Positions 31,203 to 39,500 of a DNA stretch of 64,000 nucleotides are shown piece after piece. The notes beneath the pieces were generated by a model that searched no databases, was not told where the DNA came from, and saw nothing but the letters and a program-made list of their open reading frames with translations. Source of the DNA: Pseudomonas sp. AKS31 (GTDB taxonomy: Bacteria > Pseudomonadota > Gammaproteobacteria > Pseudomonadales > Pseudomonadaceae); contig NZ_JAMLFX010000003.1 of assembly GCF_023634765.1 (NCBI RefSeq), forward strand, positions 198,102 through 262,101, read 5' to 3'. How positions within the stretch are numbered: position 1 is the first letter of the stretch; the number at the start of each line of letters is the position of its first letter. A program made the position numbers and the translations under genes.

Positions 31203-32020
31203 TGGCTGATATCAGCACCGATCCATTTTTGCGACAGCTTGCTCAGGGTGCCGTCCTGTTTCAGTTGCGCGAACACCTCGCGAACTTTGGCATCCCATTG
31301 CGCGTCACCCTTTTCGATGGCCACCGAATTCGGTTCCGAATACAACGGCGCCCCCGCCAGTTTGAAGCGTTTGTCCTCGTTAAGGCGTGGTTGCGCGGTG
31401 ACGAGGTTGGTGAGGATGGCATCCAGGCGCACGCCGGCGCCCAGACCCAAATCCTGGAAGGCGACGTTGTCGGTGTCGTACGGCGCGATCTGCACATCGT
31501 CGAACGGATACTGCAACTGCGTGTCTTCGGCGCCTTCGATGACCAGGTTCTTGTTCAGATAGCTTTCGTAACTGGACGCGCTGGTGAGGCCGACTTTTTT
31601 GCCGCTCAGATCTTTGGCAGCGTGGATCCGCTCATCCTTGGCGTTGACCACAATCACTGCCGGCGAGGCGTAGTACTCGACCGGGAAATCGAACACTTCG
31701 GCGCGGGCCTTGCTCGGTGTCATCGAGCAGATGCAGATGTCGTAGCGCCCGCTCCAGCGGCCGGCGGCAATGACGTCCCACGACGGCGTTTCGAGTCGCA
31801 ACTTGACGCCTAACTTGTCAGCCACGGCTTTGGCGACATCCACGTCGAAGCCATCGAGCTGGTTCTGGTCATTGAGAAACGAGAACGGCGGATAGCTTTC
31901 CATCAGTACGCCAACCAGTTCTTTCTTTTGCTCGATACGGTCCAGCGTAGTGCCACCAAAGGCTTGCGTGGAGGCGGCCAGAATGGTCAGGCCCAAGGCC
32001 AGTAGCGGTTGAAATTTCAC
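31199..32020 (-). CDS. ABC transporter substrate-binding protein, family 3 (amino acid type)
   Basis: 273 residues, periplasmic. Signal peptide to about 22 (ASTQAFGGT). SBP_bac_3 fold signs are VGVLMESYPPFSFLNDQN, QLDGFDVDVAKAVADKLG and the arginine-containing SMTPSKARAEVFDFP. Ends in KWIGADISQ. It is the first gene of a two-gene operon with the permease and is divergent from a homocysteine S-methyltransferase gene, hinting at a methylated sulfur amino acid as substrate, which is inference. Confidence 0.86.
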   Translation of the reverse strand: MKFQPLLALGLTILAASTQAFGGTTLDRIEQKKELVGVLMESYPPFSFLNDQNQLDGFDVDVAKAVADKLGVKLRLETPSWDVIAAGRWSGRYDICICSMTPSKARAEVFDFPVEYYASPAVIVVNAKDERIHAAKDLSGKKVGLTSASSYESYLNKNLVIEGAEDTQLQYPFDDVQIAPYDTDNVAFQDLGLGAGVRLDAILTNLVTAQPRLNEDKRFKLAGAPLYSEPNSVAIEKGDAQWDAKVREVFAQLKQDGTLSKLSQKWIGADISQ

Positions 32021-32133
32021 AGTCGATCCCTGAGCAAAAAAGAGGTTGTTATTAACCGGATGGTGCGTATTAAATAGTTATAAGAACGACTCTGATAGTG
32101 AGTTATTTTCATAAGCATATGAGTGAAAAGCAT

Positions 32134-33033
32134 ATGGCCGCAGGAAGCACGATTATTCTCGATGGCGGCATGGGCCGTGAATTGCAGCGCGCCGGTGCGC
32201 CATTTCGTCAGCCGGAGTGGTCGGCGCTGGCGTTGAGCGAGGCGCCGCAAGCAGTTGAGGCGGTACATGCCGCTTATATCGCCAGTGGTGCCAACGTGAT
32301 TACCACCAACAGTTACGCCGTGGTGCCGTTCCATATTGGCGAAGAGCGTTTCGCCGCTGAAGGGCAGGCGCTGGCAGCATTGGCCGGTGAGCTGGCGCGG
32401 CGTGCGGTGCAGGCCTCGGGGAAATCCGTGCGAGTGGCCGGCTCATTGCCGCCGCTGTTTGGCTCCTATCGTCCGGATCTGTTCAACGCCGAGCGAGTGA
32501 CCGAGTTGCTGGCGCCCTTGGTCGATGGCCTGGCACCGCACGTTGATCTGTGGCTGGCGGAAACCCAGAGTTCGATCGTCGAGGCGCGCGCCATTCGCGC
32601 CGGGTTGCCGAAGGATGGCAAACCGTTCTGGTTGTCGTTCACCTTGAAGGACGAGGACACTGATGAAGTGCCGCGCCTGCGCTCTGGTGAGCCCGTCGCC
32701 GAAGCCGCTGCAGTGGCGGCCGAGTTGGGCGTCGAGACATTGTTGTTCAATTGCAGTCAGCCGGAAGTGATCGGTGCCGCGATTGATGCCGCGCGTGACA
32801 CCTTCGAGCGTCTGGGGGTGAACATTCACCTTGGCGCCTATGCCAATGCGTTTCCGCCGCAGCCAAAAGAGGCAACCGCCAATGACGGACTCGATCCGTT
32901 GCGCGATGACCTGGATCCGCCGGGTTACTTGCACTGGGCGATTGACTGGCAGCAGCGCGGTGCCAGCCATTTGGGCGGTTGCTGCGGGATCGGGCCGGAG
33001 CACATTGCGGTGCTGGCGCAAAAGCTGGGCTGA
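32134..33033 (+). CDS. mmuM: Homocysteine S-methyltransferase family protein
   Basis: Transfers a methyl group, typically from S-methylmethionine, to homocysteine to make methionine. It has 299 residues from the ATG at 32134. Opening ILDGGMGRELQRAG; Zn-ligand cysteines in LFNCSQPE and in the C-terminal GGCCGIGPEHI. Length agrees with MmuM (310). Three in-frame starts exist (GTG 32098, ATG 32119, ATG 32134); the last was chosen because it is preceded by GAGTGAAAAGCAT, but this is uncertain. It is divergent from the ABC binding protein across about 113 bases. Confidence 0.85.
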   Translation: MAAGSTIILDGGMGRELQRAGAPFRQPEWSALALSEAPQAVEAVHAAYIASGANVITTNSYAVVPFHIGEERFAAEGQALAALAGELARRAVQASGKSVRVAGSLPPLFGSYRPDLFNAERVTELLAPLVDGLAPHVDLWLAETQSSIVEARAIRAGLPKDGKPFWLSFTLKDEDTDEVPRLRSGEPVAEAAAVAAELGVETLLFNCSQPEVIGAAIDAARDTFERLGVNIHLGAYANAFPPQPKEATANDGLDPLRDDLDPPGYLHWAIDWQQRGASHLGGCCGIGPEHIAVLAQKLG

Positions 33034-33042
33034 AAATAGATC

Positions 33043-33117
33043 AAAAGATCGCAGCCTTTGGCAGCTCTAGGGTCAACGTCAATCCCGTGTAGGAGCTGCC
33101 GCAGGCTGCGATCTTTT
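33043..33117. repeat. REPIN-like inverted repeat, copy 4 (degraded left arm)
   Basis: The right arm is intact but for one base; the left arm has GCCTTTGG and loses the CTCCTACA end. The loop is longer than in the other copies. Lies between the convergent mmuM and GNAT genes. Confidence 0.85.
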
Positions 33118-33130
33118 GCTTTTCAGATAA

Positions 33131-33802
33131 TCAGGAACGGCACTCGACCAAACCTTTCACCTGCCCGTCGGGCGTCTGATTTTCATCCGACAGCCACCGC
33201 TCGAAACCTGCCGCAATTGCCGGCCACTCGCCATCCAGAATCGAGTACCACGCGGTGTCGCGGTTCTGCCCTTTGACCACCATATGCTGGCGAAACACAC
33301 CCTCAAAGCTGAAACCCAAACGCTCGGCGGCGTACTTGGAGCGGGCGTTGCCGTTGTTGCATTTCCATTCGAGGCGACGGTAGCCGAGGTCGAAGGAATA
33401 TCTGGCCAACAGGTACACCGCTTCGGTGCTTCTCGGCGAGCGCTGCATCGGCGCGCCGAAGGTGACGTGGCCGATTTCGATACGGCCCTGGGCCGGGACA
33501 ATCGACATCAGGCTGAGGATGCCTTGTACCTGACCGCTGGCGCGATCGACGACGCTGAAGAAATACGGGTCGCTGGCCGCCGCGTGGTTGTTCAGCCATG
33601 CGTCGAACGCTGTGCGCTCCGGGAATGGGCCGTAGGGCAGATAATCCCAGAGTTTCGGGTCGGCACCGGGGCCTTCGAGGGCGGCGAACAGCTGGTCACC
33701 GTGGCGCGCCGGGTCGAGTCTTTCCAGGCGAATGAAACGCCCTTCAAGCAATGTGGCAGTGGGGGCGGGGACGCCTTTCCAGTCTGCGAGCGATGCGGTC
33801 AT
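33131..33802 (-). CDS. GNAT N-acetyltransferase (RimJ/RimL-like)
   Basis: 223 residues, cytoplasmic. Acetyltransf_3 fold: LEGRFIRLERLDPARHGDQLFAAL at the start in pieces, IEIGHVTFGAPMQRSPRSTEA, and GYRRLEWKCNNGNARSKYAAERLGFSFEGVFRQ which is the acetyl-CoA and signature region. A good ribosome site (AAGGAGACGCACGC) precedes the ATG. It is the third gene of the paiB-GNAT-GNAT operon, 12 bases after the previous stop. Substrate unknown. Confidence 0.85.
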   Translation of the reverse strand: MTASLADWKGVPAPTATLLEGRFIRLERLDPARHGDQLFAALEGPGADPKLWDYLPYGPFPERTAFDAWLNNHAAASDPYFFSVVDRASGQVQGILSLMSIVPAQGRIEIGHVTFGAPMQRSPRSTEAVYLLARYSFDLGYRRLEWKCNNGNARSKYAAERLGFSFEGVFRQHMVVKGQNRDTAWYSILDGEWPAIAAGFERWLSDENQTPDGQVKGLVECRS

Positions 33803-33814
33803 GCGTGCGTCTCC

Positions 33815-34261
33815 TTAAAGGGCTTTGCGAAACTGGATGAAGCCCGGGCGTTCGGCGATGCGCTCATAGAGCTGGATCGCGGTGGCGTTGGTTTCGTGGG
33901 TCAGCCAGTGCACTTTGCAGCAGCCGTCAGCCTTGGCCGTGGCGTAAACGTGTTCGATCAGCAGACGGCCGACGCCAGTGCCGCGAGTTTCTGGCGCAAC
34001 CAGCAAGTCTTGCAGGTAGCAGGAGTTTTCAATACTCCAGTTCGAGCGATGGTAGATGTAATGCACCATGCCCACCGCTTTGCCATCGGACCAGGCGAGG
34101 GCGGCGTGCGTTGGTTCGTTCGGGTCGAGAAAGCGCTGCCAGGTGCTTTCCGTCACCGCTTCTGGCAGCTCGGTGTTGTAGAAACGCAGATAGGCCTGCC
34201 ACAGCGGCAACCACGCGGCGTGGTCGTCGACGCTGACCGGGCGAATATCGATCTGACTCAT
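33815..34261 (-). CDS. GNAT N-acetyltransferase, small
   Basis: 148 residues, Acetyltransf_1 fold: YLQDLLVAPETRGTGVGRLLIEHVYATAK is the acetyl-CoA-binding loop with the R-G-x-G-V-G variant of the Q/R-x-x-G-x-G/A motif. A conserved-looking NATAIQLYERI follows. Second gene of the operon, 10 bases after the paiB stop. Its place beside a paiB homologue recalls Bacillus paiAB, where PaiA is a polyamine acetyltransferase; substrate here is inferred at most. Confidence 0.86.
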   Translation of the reverse strand: MSQIDIRPVSVDDHAAWLPLWQAYLRFYNTELPEAVTESTWQRFLDPNEPTHAALAWSDGKAVGMVHYIYHRSNWSIENSCYLQDLLVAPETRGTGVGRLLIEHVYATAKADGCCKVHWLTHETNATAIQLYERIAERPGFIQFRKAL

Positions 34262-34271
34262 GGTGATTTCC

Positions 34272-34895
34272 TTAGCGCATCAGTCGGGCGAGGGTTTGAT
34301 CATTGATTTCCGGGCTGGCGGCCAGGCCTTCGCGCACGCCGGCAATGTCTTCGGCGCTGCGGTTCTGGCTGAGCTTGCGCTTGCCTTCGAGACGGTCGAT
34401 GGGAATGGCAAATCCGACGATCGCTTTGAGCATGCCGTCGATGTAGTCGGCGGGCGCATCGGCGACTGCCCACGGCTGTGCGCGGCCGGCTTCATGGCGG
34501 TCGGTGAGGGTGCTGACGATGTCGAGCAGGCGCCCGCCATCGCTGAAGGTTTCGGCGTGGCCATAGGCATGCACGGCGATGTAGTTCCAGGTCGGCACGA
34601 CTTTGCCGTGTTCGGCTTTGCTCGGGTAAAAGCCCGGGCTGACATAGGCATCGGCGCCGGCAAAGATCAGCATCGCTTCGGCGCCGTCGCGCAGGTCTTT
34701 CCACTGTGGGTTGGCGCGGGCCAGGTGCCCGTACAGCGTGCCGTACTCGCCTTGTTCGCAATGCAGCAGCACCGGTACATGACTGGCCTGCAGGCCGCTT
34801 TCGCCATGGGTCACCAGAATGGCGAGACGAGTAGCGAGGATCAGTTCGTGCAGTTGGGACAGGTCTTCGATGGCAAAGGCGCGTGGCGTGTACAT
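34272..34895 (-). CDS. FMN-binding split-barrel protein, PaiB family
   Basis: 207 residues, cytoplasmic. Opens MYTPRAFAIEDLSQLHELI, then LYGHLARANPQWKDL, YVSPGFYPSK, VPTWNYIAVHAYG, all PaiB/FMN-binding negative regulator signatures. In Bacillus PaiB is a regulator of sporulation and protease genes; many family members are probably flavin enzymes or sensors. The ATG at 34895 follows AAGGAAATTCTGTCC. First gene of an operon with two GNATs, divergent from a MocR-type regulator. Confidence 0.88.
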   Translation of the reverse strand: MYTPRAFAIEDLSQLHELILATRLAILVTHGESGLQASHVPVLLHCEQGEYGTLYGHLARANPQWKDLRDGAEAMLIFAGADAYVSPGFYPSKAEHGKVVPTWNYIAVHAYGHAETFSDGGRLLDIVSTLTDRHEAGRAQPWAVADAPADYIDGMLKAIVGFAIPIDRLEGKRKLSQNRSAEDIAGVREGLAASPEINDQTLARLMR

Positions 34896-34937
34896 GGACA
34901 GAATTTCCTTGGCGAATGCCAGCATCGTAGGCAGGCT

Positions 34938-34980
34938 ATTGGTCTGTTGTAAGAGCCATTGATGACCAATTTCATAGGTC
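34938..34980. promoter_or_regulatory. Candidate MocR-type operator between paiB and the MocR gene
   Basis: Perfect inverted 7-mers ATTGGTC (34938-34944) and GACCAAT (34964-34970) with a third half-site ATAGGTC at 34974-34980, directly upstream of the MocR ATG at 34988. MocR proteins bind direct or inverted repeats in divergent intergenic regions. Functional assignment is inference. Confidence 0.55.
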
Positions 34981-34987
34981 CATTGTC

Positions 34988-36541
34988 ATGCCCGAGTCGC
35001 TGCCGTTATCCATGCCCTTCAACCCTGCCGGAATCGAGCTTGATCGACGCCAGGGTTTGAGCCGTCAGCTGTATCAGGCTTTGCGCCTGCGCGTACTGGA
35101 TGGACGGCTGGCAAGTGGCACACGGTTGCCGGCCAGTCGCGATCTGGCGGCGGCGTTGGGGATTTCGCGCAACAGCGTCGTGCGCGCCTACGATCAACTG
35201 TATGCCGAAGGCTTTATCGAAGGGCGAGTAGGGGACGGGACCTACGTCGCACAGTTGATGCCGGCAGGGACCTCGTCAGAAAAACTATCCACAAAAGTAT
35301 CCACAGGGTTTTCAACAGGCTTACCCACAGACTTATCCACAAATTGGCTGGATTTACCTGTGATTCCATCCAGTAAAGTTATCCACAGTGGTGGTTTTTC
35401 CCGCATCGAAAACAACCATTTACCCAGACCGCCGAGTGGTCCACCGCGCGCTTTTCGGGTCGGGGTTCCAGCGTTTGATCTGTTCCCGTTTGAGGTGTGG
35501 GCCAAGCTGAATGCGGCTTTCTGGCGCAAACCGGATCTGGAGCAATTGTGCTATGGCGATCCGTCCGGCGATGCGCGTTTGCGCGCGATGATCGCCGCCT
35601 ACTTGCGCAGTTCGCGTGGCATGCAGTGTTCGGCTGAACAAATTGTGATCACCAGCGGCGCCCAACAAGGCATCAGCCTTTGTGCACAGTTGCTGGTGGA
35701 GCCCGGCGATGGCGTGGCAATCGAGAATCCGGGCTACCGCGCGGCCGGTCATGCGTTCGCGGTGGCGGGAGGTCGTTTGCATGGTATTGCGGTGGACGAA
35801 GAGGGCATGGATTGCTCGGCGCTGTCGGCCACCCACGATTGTCGAGTGGTCTATGTGACGCCCTCTCATCAGTACCCGACCGGCGTAGTGATGAGCCTTG
35901 CCCGGCGCCTTGAGTTGCTTGCCTGGGCCGAGCGCAACCAAGGCTGGATTGTCGAGGATGACTACGATGGCGAATACCGCTACACCGGTGCACCGCTGGC
36001 GCCGTTGGCGGCACTCGATCGACAGGGGCGAGTGCTGTATGTCGGCACCTTCGGCAAGGTTGCCTTTCCGGCATTGCGCCTCGGTTATCTGGTGCTGCCC
36101 CCGGCGCTGGTGGATGCCTTCTCGCAACGCCGGGCAGTGGATGTCCGCCATTCCGAGGTGAGTACCCAAGCGGTGATGGCCGAGTTCATGGCAGCCGGGC
36201 ATTTCCAGCGGCATATCCGGCGCATGCGCCGCGCCGCCTTGAGCCGCCGCAATACCCTGCTCGAGGGTTGGCCGACCGTCATCGACGGGGTGGGCGATTT
36301 GCCCGCTGTCTCGGCGGGGCTGCACCTGACCGTTGCCGTGGACAGCATCGAGCGTGAGCAGCAATTGATTGCGCAAGCGGCTGGCGTCGACGTCGAGATC
36401 AACGGCTTGAGCCGTTACTGGCTGCCGGACTCCACGACAGCGTCGGACCAGCGCGCCGGGCTGGTCCTGGGCTTTGCGGCCGTCCCTGAACCTGACATTA
36501 CAGCGGCGCTGAAGCGCTTGCGGCAGGTTTGGCAGGCGTGA
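34988..36541 (+). CDS. MocR/PdxR-type regulator: GntR HTH plus class I aminotransferase domain
   Basis: 517 residues. The GntR winged HTH covers about 18-88 (LASGTRLPASRDLAAALGIS and RNSVVRAYDQLYAEGFIE). A long linker (about 92-145) contains a tetrapeptide repeat (LSTK-VSTG-FSTG-LPTD-LSTN) coded by a 12-base tandem repeat. The PLP aminotransferase-like domain covers about 150-510 with IVEDDYDGEYRY and the PLP lysine in YVGTFGKVAFPALRLGY. Such proteins are effectors-dependent activators; PdxR itself controls pdxST, absent here. Its last 44 bases overlap the convergent toxin-like gene. Target is probably the divergent paiB operon. Confidence 0.9.
   Translation: MPESLPLSMPFNPAGIELDRRQGLSRQLYQALRLRVLDGRLASGTRLPASRDLAAALGISRNSVVRAYDQLYAEGFIEGRVGDGTYVAQLMPAGTSSEKLSTKVSTGFSTGLPTDLSTNWLDLPVIPSSKVIHSGGFSRIENNHLPRPPSGPPRAFRVGVPAFDLFPFEVWAKLNAAFWRKPDLEQLCYGDPSGDARLRAMIAAYLRSSRGMQCSAEQIVITSGAQQGISLCAQLLVEPGDGVAIENPGYRAAGHAFAVAGGRLHGIAVDEEGMDCSALSATHDCRVVYVTPSHQYPTGVVMSLARRLELLAWAERNQGWIVEDDYDGEYRYTGAPLAPLAALDRQGRVLYVGTFGKVAFPALRLGYLVLPPALVDAFSQRRAVDVRHSEVSTQAVMAEFMAAGHFQRHIRRMRRAALSRRNTLLEGWPTVIDGVGDLPAVSAGLHLTVAVDSIEREQQLIAQAAGVDVEINGLSRYWLPDSTTASDQRAGLVLGFAAVPEPDITAALKRLRQVWQA
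35285..35387 (+). repeat. 12-base tandem repeat of DnaA-box-like units inside the MocR gene
   Basis: Nine-base units begin at 35285 (CTATCCACA), 35297 (GTATCCACA), 35309 (TTTTCAACA), 35321 (TTACCCACA) and 35333 (TTATCCACA), exactly 12 bases apart; another perfect TTATCCACA sits at 35379. Two units equal the DnaA-box consensus and three more differ by one base. All run in the same direction and lie in the inter-domain linker, where insertions are tolerated. Confidence 0.85.
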
Positions 36542-39500
36542 AGAACAGACGCTCGGCTGATTGCCGGGAAACCTCGCTGCGATGGATTTCGATGAGCTGC
36601 GTACTGCTGAGATTGCTCGGTTCGTAGGAGCCGCCCAAGTGTCGTTGCGCAACTGTTTTCATATGCCCGGCGGTGAACGAAGCGGCGGAAGCGTCGGCAC
36701 TGTTGTAGTGGAAATGGGCGTAACACAGCACCTTGCCGGCGTGGGTATCGCGTACTTCGTACTCGTCTAGAAAATCTTTTGTACGACCTTTGAGCCGGCG
36801 ACGGGTGATGGTTTGAGTGATCTTCACTTCACCTTTGTCTTTGAGCCATTGGACCCCCGCCGCACTCGGCGGCTGTTGCTTGATCAGTCTGATGCGGGTG
36901 CTGGTACCTTTTTCGTCGAGGGCGTTAGCGGCCTGATCAAGCTTGTGCCCGAGTTCTTCGGTGGGTTTTTTGAGGTCCGCGGTCAGATTGCTCGCGGTCA
37001 GGGCTTCATCGAGAGCCGCATTGGCTTCGCGCAAGGCAGCGGCATGTCTGTGGTATTCCTCCTCGACTTCGACCGGTATCCGCCGCCCTCGTTTGAGCTG
37101 AGCCTCGATCCGTCGATGGAACGCCTCCAAGCCATCGATCAGGGCCTGGCCTTCACGAATGCTGGTATTGAGCGTGGGGCTGGCCTTGGCCGGTTTGGGT
37201 TGGGTCTTGCGCTGCTCCACCCAAACACCGGGTGACTCTTCCTGGAATGTGGCGATGACCCCGGTCAGGGTGGTTCGCACCTCTACCTGGTCGGCGTCCT
37301 GACCTTTGATGCGCTGTTTCCGTTCGCCGACCACCGTGCCTCTGGACTTGGTTTTGATGATCCGCCGCGTCGAAGATGATGCAGGTCGGGATCTGGAAGT
37401 CCCGGGCTCTTGCTCCAGCAAGTGCTTGTAGCGCAGCAGCTCGACCAATTTTTCATCTGTGCGGACCTTGAACGCGATCACCCGGTTGCGCACATGCTCA
37501 AGTCGTGCGGTATTGATCTGCTCGGGATAATCGATGAGCAGATCGCCAAAGCGTTGATCGATGGCGGAAAATCGTTCGGCCACGTTGCTCAGGACAGCCG
37601 TGCGTTCGCGCAGGTTGTCGAGGCTTTCATCCGCGGTCAGATTCAGCGTGCTCTGGATGCTCAGCGCAGCGTCTTCGATGAGATTGGCCAGTGTCCGATA
37701 GGCATTGGCGGTGTTCGCTGTTGCACCGGCCTTGATGCAGATCTCCTGGCCGAGACTGATCTGCAAGAGTTTGAGGTCGTTCAGATCATATTCAGGCAAC
37801 GAGTTGCGATAGGTGTGCACGACCTCGACAGCTTTTTTCCCCAACAACTTCAGTTCGTCAAAACGGCTCTGCGCCAACTCCGTTTTTTCAATGATGGCTT
37901 GGGTCTGTTCGGTCATTTCTTCGAAGATCCGCACAAACGCCTGTGGTGCGAAGCCGGCTTCATTGGCAAGCATTACCTTCATTATGCTCAGGTTGGCGTC
38001 GAACTCCGTGGCATGCAGGTCGAGCCATTCCTGCCCAAGAAACAGCTGCATCTGCAGCCGTTGAATCATGACGGTGCGGTAGTTGGGAATGGGCTCCATT
38101 TGGTTCAACTCCTTGATCTGCTCAATGTTCGCACCGTACGCCTTGTGCTGTGAATCGAGCGTCGCCAGGTATTGCTCGCGCGCCTGTGCGCGTGCTGGCG
38201 CGAGCGCTGCGTTGAAGTTGTCGTGGTCGGCGTCACGTTGAATGCTCTTGGCTTCCATCGTTGCGTCGAACGCACTGATTTCGGCGGTCAGTTGCCTGGC
38301 ATGAGGTTTGTTGGCGCTTTGAGCGTTCTCGAGAGCGCTGTCGAGTCCGCCACCGCGCAAGCGCAATCGAAGGTCGACCACCCATTGGCCATTGGCAGTG
38401 CGCGCCAGTGGCGGGCCGTTACGCGGCGGTTGCTGGCGCGAGTCGATGATTTGCACTTGGTCGTGTTCATTGATCACCACCTCAAACCAGCGCGTGCCCA
38501 CGGGGGCGTACCATTTGTTCTGATGAGCGTAGAGGTGCTGGTGCGTGCCCTCTCTGGCGGCGTCGCCGATGTCTTTGGGTTTGGCGATCTGCAAACCGTC
38601 GAGCAGCGCTGCCAGCGCGACCGGAGATCGTTTCAGTGCGGTAAAAGGGTTGACCACCATCTCATGCGCGATGGGCAGCGCGGTGCTGGAAATGTCCGGC
38701 AATTGCAGCGGTTTGCTGACAACGAGGTCGGTTGTGACGGTGGGTGTCGGTTCTTCCACAGGGATCGGCTCGCTGCGTGGCTTGTCGCCCACCGCTGCGC
38801 GATGAGCGAGCACCATGCCCAACGCCAGCAGCATGTCAGCGAGGGCTGTCCAGGCCATCTTGCCCGGTTGCTCATTAGCGACGTCGCTGATTTCCTGCAG
38901 GTCGTCCATCATCTGCCAGATCCACGCCGCCGTGCCGACGCTGCGCCCCAGGAACGGTAAAGCCGCGTTGAACATCAGCCAGCCGCCGTGTTTAAGGGTG
39001 GCCCAGCGTGCTTCTGCATCAGAGACCGATTGGCGGTCAGCCTGGGTAATGACCGCTTGCACATTGCTGTTATGCAGAGTCGCCAGTACATCGTAACCAA
39101 TCGCAGCAGTTGCCAGTGCGACAGGGCCGGACATGTCGAGGGCGGTGAACGGATTCACCAGCAATTGCGGGATCGTCCAGACCGAAGGCAGTCGGGCGGT
39201 GAAGACGAACTGGCTGTAGTTGAAGCGCACATCGTCCGGCAACCAGGCCAGGACCGATTCGCGCAGATCGCGTGAATGCTGGATCTCGTACAGCAAGTTG
39301 GCGTGCGAGGGGAATTGCATCAACGGCGTTTCGAACAGCGGTCGATAGAGCACGCACGGTCCTTTATCGACTTCGCGCGGACCAATGACGAACATGTTCA
39401 TGACGGTGTCCGCCCGTGAACCGCTGCGATGGGCGAGGAACGCCAGCGGGCGAATAACGATTTCGTTGCGATCGACATGACGCTCATCGTCAGTGCTGGC

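Noticed and set aside
35285..35387. Cluster of DnaA-box-like units taken as a replication origin
   Set aside because: No AT-rich unwinding region, no dnaA, dnaN, gidA or rpmH nearby; the array lies within a coding sequence.
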